64,000 nt of DNA from Eukaryota sp. TZLM1-RC (lineage: Eukaryota; Metamonada: BaSk clade): assembly GCA_040285825.1 (NCBI GenBank), contig JAUPSS010000004.1, forward strand, positions 6,827,658-6,891,657, read 5' to 3'. The position numbers and the translations under genes were made by a program. Under the pieces are notes generated by a model that did not search any database, had not been told where the DNA came from, and was given only the letters and a program-made list of their open reading frames with translations. Shown piece by piece: positions 45,190-54,263 of this stretch; position 1 is the stretch's first letter, and the number at the start of each line of letters is the position of its first letter.

Positions 45190-46019
45190 TTACTGTTCAC
45201 GAACCTTGGCCTTACCACCAGCGATTAAACCAGTTCTGCGAGCAGCAATGAGACCAACCTTACGACCAGGAGGTGTAGATCTTGCTACAGTTGTAGGATG
45301 ACCAACGTGTTGATCTGGGATGAACAATTAGTAAAACAACATACGATTACCACCACCATGGGGATGCTCAACTGGATTCATTGCAACACCACGAACAACG
45401 GGCCAGCACTTGCGCTTGGCCTTATATTTGTGATAAGCTCTACCAGCTTTTAGTAATGGCTTATCTGTTCTTCCTCCACCTGCAATAATACCGATCATGG
45501 CACGAGCATTGGATGGAACTGACTTTTTGGCACCAGATGGAAGACGAATACGAGACTTATTGTCATCAGGATTGTGAGACACAACAACAGCATACTCACC
45601 AGAGGCACGTGCAAAAATACCACGATCTCCCATCTTAGCTTCAACATTACAGATAACGGTACCTTCGGGCATTTGGCCAACTGGAAGAACGTTACCTACT
45701 GTGAGATTGGCCTTAGCTCCACAATAGACAAATTGACCTGTATGCATTCCTTCAGAGGCAAGGAAGAGTTCATGAGTTTTCTTGTACTTAAGAGGGTGAC
45801 GGAACTCAACACGTGCAAGAGGGGCACCTCTTCCAGAATCGTGGACGATCTCTCTGACTACTCCCCTCAGATATCCCTTACGTTCGGCAAAATCAAGAGC
45901 CCTAAGTTTGGCAGCCCCTTGGCGCTTATGAGTGTGGGCAGTGTAAATGCTACCAGCACCCTTACGTTGTCTGGAATAAGAGAGTAGAGAATCACTTACC
46001 CGCGAATAACTTTACCCAT
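45190..46019 (-). CDS. RPL8: Ribosomal protein uL2 (L8), two introns
   Basis: Joining 46019-46000, 45970-45345 and 45314-45190 gives 256 residues, the normal size of eukaryotic L8 (257). uL2 is a large-subunit protein near the peptidyl-transferase centre. Seen: MGKVIRGQRKGAG at the start, [84 protein letters not shown], which carries the conserved loop histidine region, and [13 protein letters not shown] near the end. Both introns interrupt invariant motifs (RG|QRKG and GGGN|HQHVG), fixing the splice sites. Confidence 0.95.
45315..45344 (-). other. Intron 2 of the uL2 gene (30 nt)
   Basis: Minus strand: GTATGT donor, TTTACTAAT branch-like sequence, CCCAG acceptor. Removal restores GGGN-HQHVGHP. 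Confidence 0.92.
45971..45999 (-). other. Intron 1 of the uL2 gene (29 nt)
   Basis: Minus strand: GTAAGT donor and TTCCAG acceptor, 20 coding bases after the start. Removal gives MGKVIRGQRKGAG. This is the shortest intron in the window. Confidence 0.92.
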
Positions 46020-46389
46020 TGAAAATTGAGGGAGAGAAAAGGAAAAGAAAAGAGTTTGTGTTCAAATTGATGAAATCGAAGAATCAAATGTATACACCTA
46101 TTATCGCTCACACACATTTATAACTCATCAGTCATGATTTGATACATTTTCGATTACTTAAGTTCAGTTGATGTTATTAAATTAATGGTCAAAAGGCAAG
46201 ACATAAATTTATTATCTCAAAAGATGAGAACATATCATAGACAAGGAATGGATATCGATCCATCATACTCTTCAAAACATTTATCAAACCAACCATTTTT
46301 AAAAAAGTGTGTCCCTCCTCAAAAATAGTGTTTCTACAGCATCGCAATATAATAAATGACAGCACAAAATAATATCAAAGATAAAACAG

Positions 46390-46902
46390 TTATTTTACAA
46401 ACTGACGTAAGAAACTCTTGTGAAATTCAGTTTGGACCATGTCACTGACACCAATATTTCGTTTTTTCTTGGGTGGAGCCACATCAGAAGAAAACATGAT
46501 GTCTTCATCCCAAGTAGTTTCAGCTTCTTGGTCAATGAATTTTAAACCACTAAATGTTTCAGAAGATTGCAATACAGCAGAAGCAGCCTTCTCATCCAAT
46601 TTTCGCTGCGACTCTCGAGCTTCTTTAATTCTTTGTAATTCAGAAAGAAGTACATCATCTGGTTCGTCTTCATCAGAAGACAAATATCGATCAACCAATG
46701 ATGAAGATGAATGTTTCGTTGACAAATGAGAAGATTTAGATGGTACAAATCCAAGTGCTTGTTGTAAGAGAGAACTGTCAATGATGGGTATTGCTATGGA
46801 TTCATAGGGCCTTTGTCTTAATTGTAATTGCTGAGATGCTTGAGTTTTAACAACACGGCCACTTGGAACAAAACGGCGAAACCTTTCCAGTGTTTCAGAC
46901 AT
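46390..46902 (-). CDS. CWC15: Cwc15/Cwf15-like spliceosome protein
   Basis: 170 residues. Cwc15 belongs to the Prp19-associated (NTC-related) group of the active spliceosome. The diagnostic C-terminus is clear: TTWDEDIMFSSDVAPPKKKRNIGVSDMVQTEFHKSFLRQFVK compared, from memory, with the family pattern WDDDVVFKN...FINDT.RSEFH.KF...Y. A central acidic stretch (SSDEDEPDD) and a helical LLSELQRIKEARE are also typical. The family's usual N-terminal ARPTF motif is not evident. Its ATG is 41 bases from the divergent TOG gene start. Confidence 0.82.
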   Translation of the reverse strand: MSETLERFRRFVPSGRVVKTQASQQLQLRQRPYESIAIPIIDSSLLQQALGFVPSKSSHLSTKHSSSSLVDRYLSSDEDEPDDVLLSELQRIKEARESQRKLDEKAASAVLQSSETFSGLKFIDQEAETTWDEDIMFSSDVAPPKKKRNIGVSDMVQTEFHKSFLRQFVK

Positions 46903-46943
46903 TTTTTCGAAATAAAAAGTTTTGCTTAGTTCAGAGACTACTA
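46903..46943. promoter_or_regulatory. Shared divergent start region of CWC15 and the TOG gene
   Basis: Only 41 bases separate the two divergent ATGs. Any 5' UTRs and promoter elements must lie inside this interval or within the opposite gene. A TTCAGAGAC sequence 14 bases before the plus-strand ATG could be an initiator, but this is a guess. Confidence 0.5.
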
Positions 46944-49900
46944 ATGTCAGTCCAAATACATAACACTGGCCCGAGGCCAGATGATACGCTCAGTGGTGCT
47001 GCATCACTTCCCACTCAGGACGAAGCTCTTACGCACCTTGTCACAGATTACCTCGATATTTCGCAATTCTCTGATGCATTGGCCTCTGCAAAATGGAAGG
47101 AACGTGTTCAAGCTTCCGACGAAATACTAAAAACTATCAGTAAAGTAACACCTTCATCAGTATCTTCTTTATTTGTCTCTTCAATGGCTGTTTTTCTACA
47201 TTCTTGCAAGACCTTCTCCAACACCAATACACAGGTCATTTCGAAGGGTTTCTCAATAATAACCACCCTTCTAAACAAACTTTCTGATAGTGAAAAGGCT
47301 AACCCTCACCTTGTTGGACTCTTACTCCCCCTTGCCGCTGATAAAACCACTGATACCCGTGCCAAGACTGCTGCTGCTGAGTTGATTCATGCTTTGAGTA
47401 AGTACTGTACTCCTGGAGTTGTGTTTGAAAACATTTTCAGTAGTATTTCAGGTATTAAGCTCCCAAAAACACAGGCCGAAATTATTAATATAATGGCCCA
47501 AATTGCCGAATCTTTTGCTTTAATGACTATAGATGTTAAGAAATTAGTTAATTTTTGTTCTAGTTTAGCTGAATCTCCCAATGCCCAAGTTCGACAATCT
47601 GTTATTAATTTACTATGCTCAATGAAGAAAGTTTTGGGACCTCCTATAATGAACTTACTTACTGATTTCAAACCTGCTCTATTAAGTACAATTCAGTCTG
47701 AATTGGACAAGGTTGATGGTAATTCTGTCGATCAACCTGCCGTTGGGGTTCATGGAATTGAAGTTTCAGAGGTGCCTTCCTTAGATGTTAATGTTTCTAA
47801 ACCTAAAGCAAAGGGAAAAGCTGCCAAAAGTAAACAGGAAGCTGAGAAACCTTCCCGACCTCCACCAAAAGGGAAACCCGTGTCATCTAAGCCTGCTTCG
47901 AAAAAGGAAATTAACAAGAAAGCTGGAGTGGGAAAAGCTGTGGTAAAGGCAACTGGTCCCAGTGTTTCTGAGCTAATGACGTCAGCACCTTCCCTTCCTA
48001 CCCAAGACGAAGCTCTTACGCACCTTGTCACAGATTACCTCGATATTTCGCAATTCTCTGATGCATTGGCCTCTGCAAAATGGAAGGAACGTGTTCAAGC
48101 TTCCGACGAAATACTAGAAACTATCAGTAAAGTAACACCTCCATCAGTATCTTCTTTATTTGTCTCTTCAATGGCTGTTTTTCTACATTCTTGCAAGACC
48201 TTCTCCAACACCAATACACAGGTCATCTCGAAGGGTTTCTCAATAATAACCACCCTTCTAAACAAACTTTCTGATAGTGAAAAGGCTAACCCTCACCTTG
48301 TTGGACTCTTACTCCCCCTTGCCGCTGATAAAACCACTGATACCCGTGCCAAGACTGCTGCTGCTGAGTTGATTCATGCTTTGAGTAAGTACTGTACTCC
48401 TGGAGTTGTGTTTGAAAACATTTTCAGTAGTATTTCAGGTATTAAGCTCCCAAAAACACAGGCCGAAATTATTAATATAATGGCCCAAATTGCCGAATCT
48501 TTTGCTTTAATGACTATAGATGTTAAGAAATTAGTTAATTTTTGTTCTAGTTTAGCTGAATCTCCCAATGCCCAAGTTCGACAATCTGTTATTAATTTAC
48601 TATGTTCAATGAAGAAAGTTTTGGGACCTCCTATAATGAACTTACTTACTGATTTCAAACCTGCTCTATTAAGTACAATTCAGTCTGAATTGGACAAGGT
48701 TGATGGTAATTCTGTCGATCAACCTGCCGTTGAGGTTCATGGAGTCACTGCTGAAGAAAAGGTCGTACCTATCTTGTCTGTTCCAAAAGCTGATATCTCT
48801 AGCAAGATTACTTCAAAAATGATCAGTTCTTTAAATAGTCGTAATTGGAAAGAAAGATTAGCAGCAGTTAATGAAATTGATGAATTATTATCTTCAGTCA
48901 ATGATTCAATTGAGCCAAGTCTTGGTGCTGACTTGCCTAATGCTCTTAGGTTGCGTTTATCTGATTCCAATGCCAATATTGCCACTCAGACTACGAATTT
49001 AATAGGCAGAATAATTAAAGCAATTGGTACATCTGCTATTGAGAAATACTCCAAAATATGGTTTACTTCTGTAGTTGGTTGTCTAGCAGTAAATAAACCT
49101 TTACTACGAACTGCAGCCCAGGAAGTTATGGAAACTTGGGCTGATTTGGTTGGTTTGGAGAAGCTTGTGCCTTTCTTACCTGATTTAATGGCAGCAGATT
49201 CTGTTCTTCAACGTAGAGATGTTGTTATGTTTTTCAATAACCATTTGAGCAAATGTCAGTCAACTCCTGCTGGTCTGGGGCCTTTGGTTAAGGTTTTATT
49301 ATCAAGAGCTCAGGATGGTGATAAGGAAATAAGACATGCAGCAGAGACTGCTTTGGTCAGCATTGCGGAGATTGTTGGTGGTAGTAAAATTGCGACAATG
49401 ATAAGAAAGCTTCCCATAGCAGATCAGGATAGACTTCGGCCTCTTGTTTCCAAAGTAGAAGGTATTACCGCCTCCACTCATCCCACTGGTAAGAGGTCTC
49501 CATCCCCAAAGAGTGTCAACCAAGATGATAAAGTTGATGAAACAGATGAACCTGTTCATAACGATGATAAGAAACCCCAAGCTGTTCCTAGAAAAGTTAC
49601 TGGTCGCGCTGTTAGAAGTGTAGAAAAAGAAAAACCCGTTGTTGCTGATCAGCCTTCTTTAATCTTGATTGAAGCAACCAACCCTTCAGAATTAATGGAA
49701 GGAAAAGAAAAAAGGTGGCTGAGGGAAAGGAAAGGGGTAACCAAATGGGGGTGTGTTGATGCTGTTAGTAGGAATAAGGCAGAGTATATTGAACAATTGC
49801 GTCACCAATTGAACTTTATTGCCAATCAAAAGTTGATTGATTTGATGCTTTCCCAGTCACTTTCCGATGTTCAATCATCATTAGATATTCTCTGTCATTT

Positions 49901-52301
49901 CCTCAATGCTGCTGTCAAATCTCCCATCAATTCTCCATCCAATAATACAGTTTTAGCAGTTTGTGATGTTCTTTTACGATGGAGTTCTTTGAAGCTTACA
50001 GAAGATCAACCAGCCATAGTACGCAGGATACTAGAATTTTTGCTTAATCTCACCAAACATTTAAAAGGTCTCTCTTATCATTTAACGGATTATGAGTTTT
50101 CAGCAAGTGTACCTTTCATTGTGGATACCCTCCGGTCTTCTAAGGAGCCCATTAGAGCATTGGCTAGAGAGGTCATTACTTGTTGCTGCTTCGTTTGTCC
50201 GGTTTCCAGAATTTTTGCTTGTTTATTAGATTCATTTTCACACAAAATTCCTAAATTCAGGGTGGAAATTCTTGATTTAGCAAGTGCCTTTTTAATTAAA
50301 CATGGTAAAACCATTACCTCCCCATCCAAAGTTGGTATTATCATTAAAGAAGCCTCAACAGATCCCCATTTGAAACCAAGTTCAGTTCATTTTGCTTCTG
50401 TATGTTTATCTTTATTCCCAGATGATAATTTATCAAGAGTAATCTCTGACCAATCTTTCTTAGACTTGGTACATAGCCATCAACCCAATATAGAAAATAT
50501 CCCAATGGAAAGTGCAGAATCGGAGCCCGTTTCAAAAGAAGTATTTAGTAATTCAAGTTTGGAACTACCTGCAACACCCCCTTCATTAGTTAATTCCATC
50601 TCTATTCCTTTCCAAGAAAAGCTTCCTTCCAAGTTGTCTACTCCAATGGCACCTGAACTCAACTATGATGTCAGCTCAAGCCAACCAGACAATCTTTTCT
50701 TGGCAGGCTCAACTCCAAGATTACCAAGGAAGGAATTCAAGGCAGATCGCTCCATTCATTTAGGAGATGCTATCACCACCTTTTTGAATCACAGGTTTGA
50801 TGATTCTCTGCCCTTTTTCAGTGTTTCAGACTATGTTGAAGTAGCACAGACTGTTAAGGCAATTGTGGAATCTTTCAATGAATCATCAAGCACTCTTGGT
50901 CTGTCTACACATGTTGACAGACTTGTTGAAGCTTTTACATTTATTGTTGTCAAGTGTTTCAGAAAAATGATTGATATTTATGACCCTGGTCTTGTGAATT
51001 CCATGGAAAGTGAAGGTGATTCAATAACAACTGCCTTGTCCATTCTTTCTGATACTTCCATGACTGCATTGAGGGGAATTCTGTTTATTTTTTCGGGAAA
51101 GGGTAATGCTCCAGGTCATAATGTATCTGCAACACAATTAAAGTATTTTATTTCTTCTGTCTGTAGTTTTGTTGTTTTCTCCTCTTTCAGGAACTTAAAT
51201 AACTTTGTTACTTCTCTAATACGTCAAGTGAATAGGGTGATGCTCGCTGTTCTTGATGGGGGTAATCGTAATGTTTTATATTCAGTGTTGTTAAACTTGG
51301 CTCAATCCTCCAGATCAAATTCATCAAAACCACTTGAATTGATGAATCCTTCAGAAATTGAGCAATTTGATGGACTGATTGTGAAGTGCTTAACAAAGCT
51401 AACCACTAATCTAGTTGATTGGAGTCGTGAAGATTCAATTGATTTTGATCTTTTATTACGTGATGTTCACTTATTCCTTGTAGGTTACAGTAGAGAAAAA
51501 CTCTCTGATAGAAGGGATTTGAAACTAAAATTAGTCAAGAGTTTATTGGAAAAAATTACGGATCAATTAGGAAGCAGAATAACTTCACACCTGTCACTTG
51601 TACCAACTTCAGGTTTTTCACCTCTAGTTGACTTTATTGAAGAACTACTCTCTTGGAAGGAAGGCCCGTCTGTTTCTCCAGTTATTCCAAGACAAGATTT
51701 AACAGATGATTCCCCTAAGCCAACAGTTGCTGAAGCTACATTAATTGTCAAGGATTTAATTAAAAAAATAAAAAATGAAGCCAATAGCGATATTTATAAG
51801 GAGCGTCTGGTTTTGTTTGCTAGAAGACACCAGCATATTGATGTTGTTCCAATTATAAAATCTGATTTAAATGCTGAAGAAGCGGACCGTATAATAAATT
51901 GTCTACCTTCAAGTTGTGGTAATGTCGCGGTCTCATCATCAAGTATCACTTCTGATTCAATGTCAGCAATTGCCAGTAGGTTTAGAGCAAAATTGAACAA
52001 CCTTCAGTCAAAAACGAATGCTACACAGGGTGTGTCTTCTTCAGAATTATTGTCAAGGCTTTCTCAGTTAAGAAAACCAAGTAGTGGACGATCGGAGTCG
52101 TTCACCAGGCCAAAACCACCACCCTCTACTGAACAACTACACGACACATTTTCCGAATTGTTGTCACTTCAAGCACAAACTCCTCAACCTTCATCTAGAC
52201 CTAATCTCGTTTCGGATACTAGTTCGATGTTTAGCAAATCATCAGAAGCTTCTTCGCGGATGGCCATGTTAAAGGAAAGGATATCTAATCTGAAGAAGTA
52301 G
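46944..52301 (+). CDS. XMAP215/Dis1-family microtubule polymerase (TOG-domain protein)
   Basis: 1785 residues from the first ATG (the frame is open upstream without an ATG). TOG domains bind free tubulin and this family speeds plus-end growth at kinetochores, centrosomes and cortex. Domains: TOG at about 26-271, a second TOG at about 355-600 almost identical to the first, a third at about 619-836 (SRNWKERLAAVNEIDELL, LVPFLPDLMAADSVLQRRDVVMFF), and a fourth HEAT array at about 915-1165. Between the first two lies a Lys/Pro/Ala-rich linker (KPKAKGKAAKSKQEAEKPSRPP) able to bind the microtubule lattice. The C-terminal 500 residues are helical with a serine-rich tail. No introns. Confidence 0.88.
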   Translation: MSVQIHNTGPRPDDTLSGAASLPTQDEALTHLVTDYLDISQFSDALASAKWKERVQASDEILKTISKVTPSSVSSLFVSSMAVFLHSCKTFSNTNTQVISKGFSIITTLLNKLSDSEKANPHLVGLLLPLAADKTTDTRAKTAAAELIHALSKYCTPGVVFENIFSSISGIKLPKTQAEIINIMAQIAESFALMTIDVKKLVNFCSSLAESPNAQVRQSVINLLCSMKKVLGPPIMNLLTDFKPALLSTIQSELDKVDGNSVDQPAVGVHGIEVSEVPSLDVNVSKPKAKGKAAKSKQEAEKPSRPPPKGKPVSSKPASKKEINKKAGVGKAVVKATGPSVSELMTSAPSLPTQDEALTHLVTDYLDISQFSDALASAKWKERVQASDEILETISKVTPPSVSSLFVSSMAVFLHSCKTFSNTNTQVISKGFSIITTLLNKLSDSEKANPHLVGLLLPLAADKTTDTRAKTAAAELIHALSKYCTPGVVFENIFSSISGIKLPKTQAEIINIMAQIAESFALMTIDVKKLVNFCSSLAESPNAQVRQSVINLLCSMKKVLGPPIMNLLTDFKPALLSTIQSELDKVDGNSVDQPAVEVHGVTAEEKVVPILSVPKADISSKITSKMISSLNSRNWKERLAAVNEIDELLSSVNDSIEPSLGADLPNALRLRLSDSNANIATQTTNLIGRIIKAIGTSAIEKYSKIWFTSVVGCLAVNKPLLRTAAQEVMETWADLVGLEKLVPFLPDLMAADSVLQRRDVVMFFNNHLSKCQSTPAGLGPLVKVLLSRAQDGDKEIRHAAETALVSIAEIVGGSKIATMIRKLPIADQDRLRPLVSKVEGITASTHPTGKRSPSPKSVNQDDKVDETDEPVHNDDKKPQAVPRKVTGRAVRSVEKEKPVVADQPSLILIEATNPSELMEGKEKRWLRERKGVTKWGCVDAVSRNKAEYIEQLRHQLNFIANQKLIDLMLSQSLSDVQSSLDILCHFLNAAVKSPINSPSNNTVLAVCDVLLRWSSLKLTEDQPAIVRRILEFLLNLTKHLKGLSYHLTDYEFSASVPFIVDTLRSSKEPIRALAREVITCCCFVCPVSRIFACLLDSFSHKIPKFRVEILDLASAFLIKHGKTITSPSKVGIIIKEASTDPHLKPSSVHFASVCLSLFPDDNLSRVISDQSFLDLVHSHQPNIENIPMESAESEPVSKEVFSNSSLELPATPPSLVNSISIPFQEKLPSKLSTPMAPELNYDVSSSQPDNLFLAGSTPRLPRKEFKADRSIHLGDAITTFLNHRFDDSLPFFSVSDYVEVAQTVKAIVESFNESSSTLGLSTHVDRLVEAFTFIVVKCFRKMIDIYDPGLVNSMESEGDSITTALSILSDTSMTALRGILFIFSGKGNAPGHNVSATQLKYFISSVCSFVVFSSFRNLNNFVTSLIRQVNRVMLAVLDGGNRNVLYSVLLNLAQSSRSNSSKPLELMNPSEIEQFDGLIVKCLTKLTTNLVDWSREDSIDFDLLLRDVHLFLVGYSREKLSDRRDLKLKLVKSLLEKITDQLGSRITSHLSLVPTSGFSPLVDFIEELLSWKEGPSVSPVIPRQDLTDDSPKPTVAEATLIVKDLIKKIKNEANSDIYKERLVLFARRHQHIDVVPIIKSDLNAEEADRIINCLPSSCGNVAVSSSSITSDSMSAIASRFRAKLNNLQSKTNATQGVSSSELLSRLSQLRKPSSGRSESFTRPKPPPSTEQLHDTFSELLSLQAQTPQPSSRPNLVSDTSSMFSKSSEASSRMAMLKERISNLKK
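47019..47756 (+). repeat. Tandem in-frame duplication, unit 1 (TOG domain)
   Basis: 738 bases repeated at 48006-48743 (spacing 987 bases, in frame). I count about five substitutions between the units, two of them silent, so the duplication is young or kept alike by gene conversion. Confidence 0.93.
48006..48743 (+). repeat. Tandem in-frame duplication, unit 2 (TOG domain)
   Basis: Second copy of the 738-base unit. Changes against unit 1 include Lys to Glu, Ser to Pro and Gly to Glu plus two silent changes. Confidence 0.93.
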
Positions 52302-52989
52302 TTTTTGTATTATTTTAATAAATTTATGTCATTTTTGTATGTCAACTTCCTTTTGGTTTTTTGTCTAATCTCATGGTCGATCAATTCATTTTTTTTCAAC
52401 GAACCCTTACAAGATCAAATGCTCTTTGAGAATTCCCTAGAAAGTTACCAACTAATGATAAGAGTTGCTAATTGTGAATCTGGTCAGTCATTTCTGAATT
52501 TTATTTTGTTTATTTTGGAATAAAAAGATTATTTGCCTTATTTCTCTTAATCTTTTCCTCATTTTACGGATCACGTACACTTCATCTGAAAAATGAAATG
52601 TTTTCACTGAATGGTTTAATGCAGTTGAGAGTAATCACATTACAACCGTCGTTGTGTATTGTGAATATTGTAAATAATACCAGCCTGATTTTAATATCAA
52701 TCAAGCTAAGATGAGAAATAAAGCTGCATGTCCCCAGCTCGTGGTAAATTAATGTTTTGATGAAACACATTGGTTGATAGTTCATAAATTTTTAGTTGTA
52801 AGACCAACTGTTGTTTTGTATTGTGTAGTTCTTTGTTGAAAGGAGAACATGCAAGGTGTAACCTTGAGCAATATTCATCACCAATAAACATTTAAAAGTA
52901 ACTTTACTTTGAATTGACAACTATAAGACTGATTGATTTCACCAAAATTTTCAATTTTAGGAAACCAATTTTTAATCATTTCTAACTGT
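52302..52989. other. Intergenic, no recognised gene
   Basis: 3' flank of the TOG gene with an AATAAA at about 52318-52323. Otherwise no gene or repeat recognised. Confidence 0.45.
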
Positions 52990-53476
52990 TTCCGTTCTGT
53001 GTTGACTGTCACGGATTACGCTCTACAAACTACAACTGTGGGATTATCGGTCAACCAGTTTTTTGGCTCAGAGGCACGAGAAGCTATGGAACACTAGTTC
53101 CAAGTTCTTGCTAGAATTGGAGCTCATGCTACTCAATTAGCACGACTCTTTGTACTCTAATATTCAGAACACTCTAAATGGCTTACTCAAAGCCATTTCT
53201 GGAGCATCTGTTTCGACGTTGTTTGTGAAAGAGAACCCAAACAAAGGAGGCCATTCGAAAACCATCCTCTGGTGTTCCAAGCACTGTATATTTCGTTCAG
53301 CAGTTTTGGCCTTGGCGCTCACTGAATGAAACCACGTTAGCTGACGGTGGTACATTCTGGTGCCTTTTAAGTTTGTTTGGCAGTCGGCCATTCAACTGAG
53401 GAAGGTTTTTTTCCAGTTATTAACTGACGGCCCTGTTGTTTGGAAACATAATTTGTTCAAGAGCGGTGCCAGTGTT
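52990..53476 (+). pseudogene. Fanzor lineage C, copy 2, N-terminal part
   Basis: Plus-strand frames read RSAVLALALTE, then QLLTDGPVVWKHNLFKS, which line up with AVLFLSRTGRNHALL and QLLADGLVSWKLNFFCS of lineage C copy 1, with stops between. The sequence breaks at the LINE target duplication (53467-53476) and continues at 61038. Removing the nested elements would make 52990-53476 and 61038-62430 contiguous. Confidence 0.55.
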
Positions 53477-54123
53477 GAAAAAAATATTTATTGAACATCT
53501 ATGGAAGATGCACACTCAATAAAATTAATTCATAACTAATGGGATGAAAATCATTGAACCAAGATTTCCTCTAGAAAATCTTGATCTGCTTGCTGTCTAG
53601 CTAAAGCTTCTCTAATTCGATTGAAAAATTGAGGTAATCTATTAACAATGGCAAATTGAATACGAAAGCGCCATAAAACAATATCACAACTTTTCATTGT
53701 TTTTTCTTGAACCATTTTTTGGAGGTCATTCAAAAAAGTTTCTGCTTCTACTGATAGTCTTCCGTTTATCGAAAATGGGAAAGCAATAAAAACCAGCTGT
53801 GTATTTCTATCGACACTTGCCTCTTCAATATCTTTATCATATTTTCTATGTTTCTCTTTTGCTTTAAAATCCAGAGCAGCCACAGGATTAAGTTTTCTTC
53901 TGTGAACCAAAGTATCATTTGCAACATTACATGAGACAAAGTCAACAATAGCTTCAGAATTATCAATCCAATCACAGTATACATCACCTCTATCATCAGA
54001 ACCAAAATTATTCAGAGAAAGTGTTTCCTTCAGCAGGGGCTCTTTGATACACGATATCCTTGCAGTTTGTGCCATATTAAAAACAGTGTCTGTTACAGCA
54101 TCATGTAATGAAGAACGATAAGT
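53477..54123 (-). mobile_element. LINE family A, 5'-truncated insertion with 10-bp target duplication
   Basis: A 647-base copy carrying the C-terminal frame (SSLHDAVTDTVFNMAQ to DFLEEILVQ) and 3' UTR, ending in A-rich sequence on the minus strand. TGCCAGTGTT lies left (53467-53476). On the right the same ten bases are split by the LTR element: TGCCAGT at 54124-54130 and GTT at 61038-61040. The frame is intact to its stop (53551-53553), with no start of its own. Confidence 0.9.
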
Positions 54124-54130
54124 TGCCAGT

Positions 54131-54263
54131 TGTTGTACTGTGGACAATTAGTCTAGTACATTTATATTTATATAACATAGTTCACTAGTGATGGCCTTTA
54201 TAAGGGCCGGTGAATTTCTAATAAATTATTCCTTATTCTTGTTATCATATGGATAGAGCATCA
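54131..54263 (+). repeat. 5' LTR of the gypsy element
   Basis: 133 bases, TGTTGTACTG...GAGCATCA, identical to 60901-61033. It holds a TATA-like run (TTTATATTTATATAACATAG) near its start and the gag ATG at 54249. TTAATTAATGGC follows at once and could be the primer-binding region. Confidence 0.95.

Noticed and set aside
47387-48658. Two identical 94-codon minus-strand frames
   Set aside because: They are antisense shadows of the duplicated TOG unit, identical because the DNA is duplicated.
53164-53391. 75-codon minus-strand frame as a gene
   Set aside because: The plus strand at this place aligns with Fanzor C N-terminal sequence, so the minus frame is a shadow.
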